64,000 nucleotides of DNA. Source: Isochrysis galbana (Eukaryota; Haptophyta; Isochrysidales; Isochrysidaceae). The notes beneath the pieces were generated by a model that saw only the letters and a list, made by a program, of their open reading frames with translations, was not told the DNA's origin and did no database searches. Both the position numbers and the translations under genes were made by a program. Shown here in pieces: positions 55,322 to 64,000 of the stretch (its first letter is position 1; each line of letters starts with the position of its first letter). Where the stretch lies: the NCBI GenBank assembly GCA_018136815.1, contig CM030940.1, positions 1,198,313-1,262,312 on the forward strand, given 5' to 3'.

Positions 55322-56134
55322 GTTGTTATCTGATCTACGCATATGGTGGTCTGTGAATAGATGGCAGCATTATGCATTGTGTAGATCAAAGGTGACATGG
55401 TGCGTCTAGCGCTCGTGACGGCGATACGGCGACTCCAAGTAGGACTGAGGTAGCAAGTAGCTACAACAAAACACGACTTATGTTTGAACGCTCCTCCACA
55501 GCGATATCGCTGAACAGTTAGGCATTTTCATTCAATAGTCAATAGGTCAATAGGTCCTGACGATGACGTAGGAACAGGAACAAGGAACGACGTCTTCCCT
55601 AGACACTTGGAAAAGATATCAGCTGTCATCTTTGATGTGGATATCTAGTGCGGAACTCGACCTAACAACTGCCGATTCGCATTATCTTTATCTTCACTGA
55701 CCATTCCGTTACTCGCGATTCCATTGAGAACCCGGGTGTAACGGCCCGCACTCGCCATTATCTTCGTTTGCTACTATATGATATGATCGAGAACAATTCC
55801 TTCACCGCATCTCCACCCCGCACTAGATATCCACATCAAAGATGACAGCTGATATCTTTATCAAGTGTCTAGGGAAGACGTCGTTCCTGTTCCTACGTCA
55901 TCGTCATGACCTATTGACTATTGAATGAAAATGCCTAACTGTTCAGCGATATCGCTGTGGAGGAGCGTTCAAACATAAGTCGTGTTTTGTTGTAGCTACC
56001 AGCTACCTCAGTCCTACTTGGAGTCGCTGTATCGCCGTCACGAGCGCTAGACGCACCATGTCACCTTGGATCTACATAATGCGCATACTGCTGCTATCTA
56101 TTCACAGACCACCATATGCGTAGATCAGACAACA
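55322..56134. mobile_element. Foldback / long-TIR element, about 813 bp
   Basis: Left arm 55322-55653 (332 bp) and right arm 55818-56134 (317 bp) are imperfect reverse complements along their whole length. Outer ends are gttgttatctgatctacgca and its complement; inner ends are atatctagtgcgg / ccgcactagatat. The spacer of 164 bp (55654-55817) has no ORF. AT-richer than flanks. No transposase, so non-autonomous if mobile. It lies between the PhnN-like and SET genes. Target-site duplication not resolved. Confidence 0.85.
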
Positions 56135-56365
56135 AGAGGGGCACGATGCGGAGTGAAGGGACGGCGAGTAAGGCTGTGCAAATAGAGGAGGCGTAGGCGG
56201 CCGAGCGCTAATAGCACGAAATTGTAGCAACAAGCCCGGACAAAGACTCCGGCCTCCGCCACCAAGATACTGCAACTGAATCATATAGTGCGACCGGTGC
56301 GGTCTCCCGCGGCATCGCACCTTCCTAGGGCTGGGCCATAGCCATATCCGCGGCGAGTCTGCAGT

Positions 56366-57895
56366 TCATGAGGTGACAGTAGCGGAAAGCGGCTTCCCTG
56401 CCTTCCGTGAGCGCGCCTCAACCGCGCCGAGAGCCGCCTCGAGCTCGGAGAGCAGCCGCTTCTTCTCCGAGCGGAACTGGAGCGCGAGGCGTTTGCGCGG
56501 CGGGCACCCCTTGGAGCGCATTTCCGTCAGGTCCGCCTTCCGCGAGCCGCCCATCGCCGCCCGCGCCGCCTTACAGTAGGAGCGGACAGCGGCCCAACAA
56601 CGCGCCTCCGTCTCTAGCGACGCTGGGCGCGAGAGCGCGCTCGCGCCTGCCCCCGACACCTCATCCGCGTTGCCCAGAAGGATGCGTAGCGCGTGCCACG
56701 TGCCCGCTGGCGCTCCGCGCACGTTGAGCTCTGCCATGAACAGGCTGGGCTCCAGGCCGAGCTCGGAGACGATGGCGAGGCGCCGATCCACCTCCGCGTC
56801 GTTGCCGCCGTAGAGTGTGCGCGCAGTGCCGCAGACGTGCTCGGGCAAGCCAACACCCAGCATAGTGTCGTGTGGGTTGTTTTCTTCCACGAAGCCGAAG
56901 AGCTGGAGCAGCTCGTCGTTCCCCTTGGCACCGTAGCTTATGTAAGCCTGCTCGCCAGCGCGCATCGGCTCGCCGGCGGTCAGGATGAAGGCGTTGCGCT
57001 CTGGGTCGAAGGAGCAGCCATTCTTAGCGCCCGAGCGGTGATTGAAGGAGTCAAGCATCGGCATAAGTGCCATGGCGAGCGGCACATCGTTGGCTGGCTG
57101 CACGCTGCCACTTAGCAGCGACCCCAGGTCAGGCAGCGAGGGCAGCGAAGGCAGTGAGATCTTGCTGCTCAGCTCGCTTCGCTCCCACGCCGCTTGCATA
57201 GCACTCTTTTGGGGCGGCTGCGCCACCTTGGAACCCATGCTGCTGGCGCGCACCCCCTCCTCGCCTTTGGCGATGTCGGAGGTAAAGGCGCGCGAGAGCA
57301 CAATCTGTTCCGCCCATAGGAGCTCGTCCATCGTGACGGTGTCGGCGTCGGCGCCGCCCGCGCTCTGGATCTCAAGCAATAGCTGCTCCAAGCTGTCCTT
57401 TTGCTCGCGCACAGCGGAGACGAGCGGCGGGTACTTGAACTCGGCGAGCTCCTTGTCCGTCCACGCGAGGAGAGCGTCGGCAAAGGTCGCAGGTCCCGGC
57501 AGATAGTCGATGTATCCGCACACCTCCGACTCCTCGCCTCGCCGTGCTTCTGCGAGCATCCACACTGCTAGCCTCTCGAACCAGAGAAGGCGCGACCAGA
57601 GAGGCGTGGGGGCGATTCGCTCGCACGGCGAGCGTCCCGCCTTTTGCGGATCGACGCTGATTGCGGCGAGGTCGAGGCATCGCGTGCGCGGCACCTCGCA
57701 CAGCACCTCCCCCGCGCGGACATCCTCTGTGAGCAGCACGCCTCGCAGTGCGTCCTCATCGTCAATCGCAAGCTTCGGAGCGAGGATGGAGGCGGAGCGC
57801 GCCCACGCCTCGAACGAGCCGGCTGCGGAGCTGCGTGGGAGCGGCGGCGCCACTAGCGCTGGCGCCGTGAGCGAGAGGATGAGCCAGGCGGACAT
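56366..57895 (-). CDS. SET-domain protein, Rubisco-LSMT/SETD-type lysine methyltransferase
   Basis: SAM-dependent protein-lysine methyltransferase. Single exon, 509 aa. SET domain split by an insert: N-flank LAIDDEDALRGVLLTEDVRA-GEVLCEVPR (residues about 43-70), the iSET/insert region 100-260, then PLAMALMPMLDSFNHRSGAK with the SAM-binding NHR at 285-287, and AYISYGAKGNDELLQLFGFV with catalytic Tyr in YISYG (318-322), followed by EENNPHD. The C-terminal Rubisco-LSMT substrate-binding-like helical region follows. The N-terminus MSAWLILSLTAPALVAPP is signal-like, and a bipartite plastid presequence is possible. Substrate cannot be deduced. ATG 57895 is the first in frame and opens the signal. 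Confidence 0.93.
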   Translation of the reverse strand: MSAWLILSLTAPALVAPPLPRSSAAGSFEAWARSASILAPKLAIDDEDALRGVLLTEDVRAGEVLCEVPRTRCLDLAAISVDPQKAGRSPCERIAPTPLWSRLLWFERLAVWMLAEARRGEESEVCGYIDYLPGPATFADALLAWTDKELAEFKYPPLVSAVREQKDSLEQLLLEIQSAGGADADTVTMDELLWAEQIVLSRAFTSDIAKGEEGVRASSMGSKVAQPPQKSAMQAAWERSELSSKISLPSLPSLPDLGSLLSGSVQPANDVPLAMALMPMLDSFNHRSGAKNGCSFDPERNAFILTAGEPMRAGEQAYISYGAKGNDELLQLFGFVEENNPHDTMLGVGLPEHVCGTARTLYGGNDAEVDRRLAIVSELGLEPSLFMAELNVRGAPAGTWHALRILLGNADEVSGAGASALSRPASLETEARCWAAVRSYCKAARAAMGGSRKADLTEMRSKGCPPRKRLALQFRSEKKRLLSELEAALGAVEARSRKAGKPLSATVTS

Positions 57896-59200
57896 GGGGG
57901 AGATGGGAGAGGGGGAGGAGGGAGAGGAGGGAGGGCTAGGAGGGGTGGGGGTTGGAGCGCAGGGAGGAGAGAGAGGGGCGAGGTGGAGGTGAGAGAGAGA
58001 GAGGAGAGAGAGAGAGGTGTGAAAGAAGGGGAAGGAATCTGGAGGGCGGCATCATCGCGATACCGCGAGGGGGCCGGCTGCGAGCGGAGGAGATGGCCTG
58101 TGCTGTTTACTCGGTAGAATGAGGCGCGCGCTGTCCACGGACACCCCCCCTGCGGCCGCGTGCGTGGGCCACGTGGAAGACTTTAAAAAGTAGGTGAAGA
58201 AGAGAAGAAGAGGAGAGGAAAGTAGCGGTGCCGCAAAGAAGGGAGAGAGAGAGAGCGAGGGGACGGGGAGAGAGGAGGAGAGCGCGGGGGGAACCGACAC
58301 CTCCCACAGGAGAAATTCACCTATTCATGGGGTCTTCTTCACTGTACCGCGGGCCAGGACGACGAGGATGTCCCTCGGGAAGAAGGCGTATATACTTCAT
58401 GGAGTACAAGGAGATTTTGGCATCAAACTCTCCACCTTTTTCCCCCTGCTGCACCGCGTCTGATTTCTCTCCCTGGAGTACTCTTACATCATTCTCTCCA
58501 CATGCATCTTGGAGATCTTTACGAGTCCGGCCTAGTCCCCAGCTTGTTTCCTCCCCCTGAGCAATGGATTCTCTCCTCTTACACCCCCCTCCCCCCTACG
58601 CGGACTTGCTGCTGCTCTCCGTTGTCTCCTGCGCGACTCTTGCTGAGCTTCACCTCTCTTGCTTCCCCCCTTTCTTCATTCCTCTCCCCAGGTGCCCCCC
58701 CACCCCACCCCCCCACTCTCTCTCTCGCTCTCTCTTCGCCGACTGCGCGTAGCCCCCCCCCCCCCCCCCCCGCCCCCCCCGCGCCCCCCCGCCCCTCCCC
58801 GCTCCCCCCCCCCTCTCCCTCCCTGTCGCCCTCTCCGCCTCCCCTTCTTCCCGATCCCCTTCTTCCCCTCCCAACCACTCTCCCCTCCCGCCGCCGCTCC
58901 CGCTTTCCACGCCCCGGATCTTTCCCTCCACCGTTCTCCTCGTTCTCCCTCTCTGTCCCCGCACCCCGTCCGCCGTCCCCCGTCCCTTCTCTCTCTTCCC
59001 TGCCGACAGCAGCACATGCTTGCGGCCGAGTAGAGACCGCCCCGCAACGACCCAGAGGGAGAGAGAGAGGAAGGCAGAGAGAGGCAGGGAGGGAGAGAGG
59101 GTGGGAGCGAGTGCGCGCACGTGAACGAGCGAGCGCGCGGAAGCGTGAGTGCGCGGAAGAGGGCGGTGCGTGCTCGCATCGCCGCTGCCGCAGTGCCCCG
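57896..59200. other. Intergenic / 5' region of the RNA polymerase gene
   Basis: Purine-rich then pyrimidine-rich low complexity: GGGA/GAGA runs at 57900-58020 and C runs at 58747-58812. The polymerase frame stays open back to 58502, but that part is Pro/Ser homopolymer-coding and is not treated as protein. Confidence 0.5.
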
Positions 59201-62200
59201 ATGATCGCTGCTGCGCACCTCAGCAGAGGACTGATCCGGCAAGGGCGGCGACGTATGAGGCCGTCGTCGCACCTGCGTAGGCTTGATCAGCCGCTCGCAA
59301 ACTCGCACCTCGCATCGAGCGAGCGGCTTCTTGATCGTTCCGATCTTCACACACTGCTTCCAGAGCGCATGCGCGACCACTATGATTGGGACCGGATTGA
59401 TGCTGACTGGTTTGACAACGCTTACACGGCCGAGGCGCTGTCGCAGACTAGCGCACGTGCACGCGGGGCGCTTGCACGGACCGTCGGCTCGTTGCGCCGC
59501 GATGAGCGCAGTCTTCGCACACGGTTCGGGGCCGGTCGATCGACAGCTTCGCAGACACCCACTGCCGAGAACATGTCGGGCGTCATCAACCTCCTCGAGA
59601 TGCACGTCAAGAACCTGGAGCTGGATGCAATGGACGAGGCGGTCGACTCTGCCCTGACAGCCGAGGAGAAGCGCGCCCTGATCTCCGAGCTGCGTGCGGG
59701 CGTGGCCTCGCCCGCCTACCGGAGTGATTGGTCCGGACAGTACGAGGCATCCGTCGACTTTGACGCTGACGAAGCTCCGTGCATCCATGGCGTGCACCGT
59801 GACTGGGCGGCGTCTCGTGCGACGCGCCCGCTCTCCTTCATGTCAGCCACACAGCCTGCCCATGCTGCGCTGACCCTAGTGATGGAGGACCAGCTGTCCG
59901 GTGACAGCGACGAGGCACTTCTCACGAGAAGCGCCCTGGATGAGGCACTCGATCTGGCCGAGGGGGCCGAGGAGGGCGTGCGCCCTGCCGAGCTCTTTCC
60001 CGCGCAGCGGTGGGAGCCTGTGAATGGCGCTCCCGAGGACTTCAATGCATGGACGGACGCCGCTGATCAGACAATTTGGCTGCAGGACGATGCCGAGGCG
60101 GCCGTCCGCGAGCAGCTCGCGCACGTTGAGGCGCTTCCGGGTCTGTGGTCTGATCAGGAACCAGGGCGCGGCGACGGGACGCCAACTCGTGTTGACGTGC
60201 ATGGCAACGAGGTAGAAAACCTCTACCCGCGCCTCGCGTCGGCGCGTCACGCTGTGCATCAGCCAGACACTGCCGATGGTGCTCCAGAGGGCGGCTACGC
60301 CCGCTGGGCAGAAGTGCCAGAGCCCGCAGGTCTGTCCCAGCGGCAGCGACTCCAGTTTGAACAGGAACGGCTCGAGCTCTCGGCAACCGACAAGGCGGTT
60401 GACGAGTTCAAGCTCAAGCTGACAGGGTGGGGCGCCAGCACTGGTGCGCGAGAGCGACGACGGCTCTCGAAGCCGGGACACGAGTCGGTGCGGCGCAGGG
60501 ATGCCGCAGCGGACGCGCGGGCGAAGGATGAGAAGCTGCAAGAGCTGACGCCGGCAGAGCTTCTCGGCAAGATGACCGTGAAGCGGCGGATCCTCCAATA
60601 CCAGTGGCACTCGTCGCTCGCCTCCCAGATTCGAAACGACATGGTTGCTGCGGTGTTGGGCTCACCTGCTGACCGCGCGGAGCTGAAGCGCGAGGGCGTG
60701 CCTCCGGCGCTGCTCCTGCAGCTTGCAACGCAGACCGCACCGTCGCTGAGAGCTGTGGCACTGGAAACTCTTTCCGTTTGGCACCCCAAGGCGTCAGAGC
60801 GCGCCGCCGCAGGCAAGAGCAGCTGCACGGCGGAGGAGATCGCTGGAGCCGAGGCAACTGCTCGCGAGCGACTTCTCGATCTTCCAGCCTCTGCCGGGCC
60901 GTCGGCTGTCATGAGCGCGCTGCGCTCCGGATTTGGAAAGGCGCGCCGCGACGAGACGAGCAAGTTGCTCTCGACATATGAGTCGCGTCTCGGTAGGTTG
61001 CTGGGGAACAAGGCAGATGTGCTTGCGGCGCTATCGCTGCAAGTGGTTCTACTGCAAGCGCTGAAGTCGGCTGACCCGCACGGTGTCCGCGCCACACGGC
61101 TCTGCACTCAGCTGGGTGGCGACGTGCGACTCCACTTTTGGCGCGAGGCCATTTATTTGCACGAGCGCGACGCAATGGAGGTGCGGGCGCGTGAGGCGAG
61201 ACAGCGGCTTGCCGATGCCGGAGACAAAATGAGCGAGGAGGAGCGGCTCGAGACGCGGCGGAACGCCCGTATGCCGCACGAACTGCTCACATGGCTGCAA
61301 GACATGTCCGCTCGAGAGACGTCGCTAGCGATCAGGAAACGACGACAGCCAGTGAGCGGGGTGACAAAGGCAAGTGTAGCGGCTGGGCGACCGGATGCCA
61401 CGAGTTCATCAGAAACGCGGCCTGACGCCACATTTGAGGACGGATTAGCCGACCTAGGCGAGGCGTGGAGTGATGCGGACAAGGTTAGGATTGGTGCCTA
61501 CCTAGTGTCTCGCATGATACGCAATGCCCTCTTTGACACCAATACCGAGCCCCGCGTCGAAGATGGGGTACGCTCTGCGAGAAATTCGCGAGCTCTGCTG
61601 GATGGTGCCTCTTGTAGGGCAGCGGCATGTGCTCAAGACAGCTGGGAGCTAAACGCCATGATTTCTGGGGCCAAGTCCGCGTCTTGGAGCGAGCCGGGCT
61701 TGAGCGCACAGCTCACAAACAGCGAGACGGAGGTCGAGTGCATGCTGGCCCTTGCCAGTGCGACCACACCTGATGCGTCGAGCTCGTTTACCGCTCTCGA
61801 GCAGACGCCTGGGGGCATTCAAACCGATCAACAAACCTCAACGCGATGGGAGAAGGCGCTGCGCCACATAATTGTCCACCCATCTCCTGGCCGTGGACGA
61901 GGGCGCGCCACGGCCGTCGGCTACATCTCCTTGGATCGGGCGCTCGTGAAGGCGTTCTTGGGGGATCCCTCCGTTTTGCGGCACCAAGTGGCGCCCGATC
62001 AGGCGCCAATGCTTGCACCTCCGATTGCGTGGTCCAAGGAGCCCGGAGCTCCGCCACACGGTGGGTTCATGCATCAACCGTCGATGCTGATGCGCACCTT
62101 TTCGCCTCTCGCGCGGCAGCGGCTCGCGGATGCACCGCCGGAGCAGCTCCAACCTGTGTTTGACGGCCTGAACGCTTGCGCTGCCACATCTTGGCGCATC

Positions 62201-63877
62201 CACCATCGTGTCCTCGAAGTCGTGGAGGCGATCAGCTCCGAGTACCCCGACGGTCTTGGTGTACTGCCCTCGGCAATCGATGAGCCCTTGCCGCCCCAGC
62301 CACCCGACGCGACCCCTGAAGTGGATGCAAGCGCTTTCCGCGCGTGGCGAAGAGATTTGCGGCGGGCCAATCAGCGCAACGGCGAGCTCTATTCTCTCCG
62401 GTGCGGCCTCGCGTTAAAGCTGGGCGTCGCTCGTGCTTACCGTGACCGGAGCTTCTACTTTGCATACAACCTGGACTTTCGTGGGCGCGCCTACCCGATG
62501 TCACCGTATCTATCGCCCGTGGGCGACGATCTTGCGCGCGGTCTCTTGCGGTATAGCGAGGCGCGCCGCGTGGGTGTCTCAGGGCTACGGTGGCTCAAGA
62601 TCCACGCCGCCTCACTCTACGGACAAGACAAGTTGCCTCTTGACGAGAGGGTGGCCTGGACCGACGAGCAGCTGGCGTCCGGACGGATTGCCGCGCTCGC
62701 AGCTGCACCCCTCGTTCACGAGAATCGCAATTGGTGGCTGGCCGCCGACAACCCGATGCAATTCTTCGCTGTCATTTGCGATCTGGCGGCGGCGTACCAA
62801 CTTTCTCGGCCTGAGGAGCACCTGTCCGATATCCCAGTCGCTCAGGATGGCTCGTGCAATGGCCTCCAGCATTATGCGGCGCTGGGACGAGACTCACGAG
62901 GCGGACAGCACGTCAACCTTCTCCCGGGCGACCGGCCTGGAGATGTGTACTCCGGAGTCCTCGATGTGGTGCGGCGCAAGGTGCAGGAGGACACGCAGAG
63001 CGCGGATGAGACGGTGAGAGCCCTTGCCGCGCAACTCGACGGCAGGCTCACACGAAAGGTGGTGAAGCAGACGGTGATGACCACCGTGTATGGCGTCACA
63101 TTCGTGGGTGCGCGTGATCAGATCGAGCGTCGGCTGCGCGAACTGCCTGAGCTGAAGGCGGAGATTGCCGATGACCGTCGCTTCACCGAGCTCGCGACGT
63201 ACTGTGCGCGCCTCACTCTCGCCTCGCTGGGTGAAGTCTTCGAGCCCGCGATGGTGGCCATGGACTGGCTGGCGCACGGAGCGCGCATCATCGGCAAGGA
63301 CAGTCAAGCACCCGTCGAGTGGACCACTCCGCTCGGCCTGCCCGTCGTCCAGCCATATCATAAGCCCCTGAACAAGCCGATCAAAACCATCCTACAGTGC
63401 ATGAACTTGGCCGACAGTGCCGACCCAAGCCAACCAGCCGACGTGCGCAGGCAAGTGATGGCGTTGCCGCCGAACTATGTCCACTCGCTTGACTCCTCGC
63501 ACATGCTTATGACCGCCAGTGCTTGCCGCCAAGAAGGTATCGCCTTTGCCGCGGTGCACGATTCGTATTGGTCCCATGCATGCGATGTGGACAAGATGAA
63601 CGCCATACTGAGAGAGCAGTTCGTCGCTCTGCACAAGCCGAACTTACTCGAGAAGCTCTACGACGAGTGGCGCGCACGGTACACATGTTGTCGCGGCGAG
63701 GGTGCTGCCTGCGCAGACTTCAATCGTGTCGACATGAAAGGGCCGGAACGTTGCTCGACACCGGGCTGCCAGCGTGTGCGGTGGGACGATTCGAGGTCAC
63801 GAGCACTTCTCGCAATGCCAGCTCGTGGAGACCTTAACATTGACGTCGTTAAAGAGTCGACCTACTTCTTCGCATGA
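59201..63877 (+). CDS. Mitochondrial single-subunit DNA-directed RNA polymerase (T7-like, RPOT/POLRMT)
   Basis: Transcribes organellar DNA. No intron is needed: 1558 aa from ATG 59201, long for the family (usually about 950-1250) because of an extended N-terminal and middle region (residues 80-900) rich in acidic and Ala stretches. The N-terminus MIAAAHLSRGLIRQGRRRMR is Arg-rich, without acidic residues, and fits a mitochondrial presequence. The thumb/palm core from about residue 930 includes FDGLNACAATSWRIHHRVLE, SFYFAYNLDFRGRAYPMSPY, palm motif A VAQDGSCNGLQHYAALGRDS (Asp1216), motif B KVVKQTVMTTVYGVTFVGA (Lys1289) and motif C AAVHDSYWSHACDV (His1453-Asp1454), with PNYVHSLDSSHM between B and C. 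All catalytic residues are present. The C-terminus has an insertion with Cys (CCRGEGAACADFN) and ends YFFA, the expected hydrophobic foot. Mitochondrial rather than plastid location is inferred. Confidence 0.96.
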   Translation: MIAAAHLSRGLIRQGRRRMRPSSHLRRLDQPLANSHLASSERLLDRSDLHTLLPERMRDHYDWDRIDADWFDNAYTAEALSQTSARARGALARTVGSLRRDERSLRTRFGAGRSTASQTPTAENMSGVINLLEMHVKNLELDAMDEAVDSALTAEEKRALISELRAGVASPAYRSDWSGQYEASVDFDADEAPCIHGVHRDWAASRATRPLSFMSATQPAHAALTLVMEDQLSGDSDEALLTRSALDEALDLAEGAEEGVRPAELFPAQRWEPVNGAPEDFNAWTDAADQTIWLQDDAEAAVREQLAHVEALPGLWSDQEPGRGDGTPTRVDVHGNEVENLYPRLASARHAVHQPDTADGAPEGGYARWAEVPEPAGLSQRQRLQFEQERLELSATDKAVDEFKLKLTGWGASTGARERRRLSKPGHESVRRRDAAADARAKDEKLQELTPAELLGKMTVKRRILQYQWHSSLASQIRNDMVAAVLGSPADRAELKREGVPPALLLQLATQTAPSLRAVALETLSVWHPKASERAAAGKSSCTAEEIAGAEATARERLLDLPASAGPSAVMSALRSGFGKARRDETSKLLSTYESRLGRLLGNKADVLAALSLQVVLLQALKSADPHGVRATRLCTQLGGDVRLHFWREAIYLHERDAMEVRAREARQRLADAGDKMSEEERLETRRNARMPHELLTWLQDMSARETSLAIRKRRQPVSGVTKASVAAGRPDATSSSETRPDATFEDGLADLGEAWSDADKVRIGAYLVSRMIRNALFDTNTEPRVEDGVRSARNSRALLDGASCRAAACAQDSWELNAMISGAKSASWSEPGLSAQLTNSETEVECMLALASATTPDASSSFTALEQTPGGIQTDQQTSTRWEKALRHIIVHPSPGRGRGRATAVGYISLDRALVKAFLGDPSVLRHQVAPDQAPMLAPPIAWSKEPGAPPHGGFMHQPSMLMRTFSPLARQRLADAPPEQLQPVFDGLNACAATSWRIHHRVLEVVEAISSEYPDGLGVLPSAIDEPLPPQPPDATPEVDASAFRAWRRDLRRANQRNGELYSLRCGLALKLGVARAYRDRSFYFAYNLDFRGRAYPMSPYLSPVGDDLARGLLRYSEARRVGVSGLRWLKIHAASLYGQDKLPLDERVAWTDEQLASGRIAALAAAPLVHENRNWWLAADNPMQFFAVICDLAAAYQLSRPEEHLSDIPVAQDGSCNGLQHYAALGRDSRGGQHVNLLPGDRPGDVYSGVLDVVRRKVQEDTQSADETVRALAAQLDGRLTRKVVKQTVMTTVYGVTFVGARDQIERRLRELPELKAEIADDRRFTELATYCARLTLASLGEVFEPAMVAMDWLAHGARIIGKDSQAPVEWTTPLGLPVVQPYHKPLNKPIKTILQCMNLADSADPSQPADVRRQVMALPPNYVHSLDSSHMLMTASACRQEGIAFAAVHDSYWSHACDVDKMNAILREQFVALHKPNLLEKLYDEWRARYTCCRGEGAACADFNRVDMKGPERCSTPGCQRVRWDDSRSRALLAMPARGDLNIDVVKESTYFFA

Positions 63878-64000
63878 GTCTTCTCTCAGGTTCTCTTGAT
63901 CGACTTGCAAGGGACGTAGAGACGATGTCGTCGTACTTGGCGCGCGGTAGCAGCATTTGGCGATGACCTATCTTTCATCGCGTACGCGATTTCTTGCCAC
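63878..64000. other. 3' flank of the RNA polymerase gene
   Basis: No feature seen in the last 123 bp. Confidence 0.5.

Noticed and set aside
58502..59200. Extending the RNA polymerase to the ATG at 58502 (1791 aa)
   Set aside because: The extra 233 residues are Pro/Ser/Leu homopolymer translations of C/T tracts; ATG 59201 begins a basic presequence-like N-terminus.

Overview
The window is nuclear DNA from a GC-rich, intron-containing unicellular eukaryote, most plausibly a microalga of the red-plastid lineage (haptophyte or stramenopile). This placement is an inference from four things: short GT-AG introns of about 95-260 bp, G/C-rich coding regions, possible bipartite plastid presequences on two proteins, and a methionine sulfoxide reductase that appears to use selenocysteine. 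The standard code fits every other gene. Two 100-N runs (18289-18388 and 43389-43488) are assembly gaps. Much of the non-coding DNA is homopolymer tracts, microsatellites and interspersed repeats.

Gene layout, left to right: two-exon ribosomal protein uS14/RPS29 (2456-2803, -); a small hAT DNA transposon with intact ends (4363-5482); a WDR26/GID7-type WD40 protein (7432-10464, +, nine exons resolved); an AT-rich island with a broken ankyrin gene and an orphan ORF (12480-13154); MsrA with an in-frame TGA at the catalytic position (14073-15181, -); 5'-truncated triosephosphate isomerase (17181-18035, -) and 5'-truncated two-pore channel (18389-21336, +) on either side of the first gap; a DNAJC22-like TM2/J-domain membrane protein (22785-25183, -); RAD23 (28758-29998, +); an SLC10A7-like carrier (33136-34785, -); an NFKBIL1-like protein (38160-39176, -); a leucine-rich-repeat protein (40031-41536, +); the C-terminus of a Cof-type HAD phosphatase running into the second gap (42973-43388, -); TSR3 (46616-47491, -); a PhnN-like kinase and an unidentified multi-exon gene (52365-55232, -); a SET-domain methyltransferase (56366-57895, -); and a complete mitochondrial-type single-subunit RNA polymerase (59201-63877, +).

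Between these lies mobile-element territory: hAT fragments, a LINE zinc-knuckle fragment, short retroelements with 16-bp target-site duplications and a shared 3' end, a 0.8-kb foldback element, TIR elements, and AT-rich ORFs of unknown origin present in more than one decayed copy (30.6-31.1 kb and 44.8-52 kb). The recognisable genes are unrelated housekeeping functions (ribosome and rRNA modification, glycolysis, redox repair, ubiquitin/proteasome, mitochondrial transcription, ion transport). They form no operon-like system.

The strongest single observation is the candidate selenoprotein MsrA. Its four exons join in phase to 202 codons, and TGA sits exactly where the catalytic Cys of the GCFW motif belongs.
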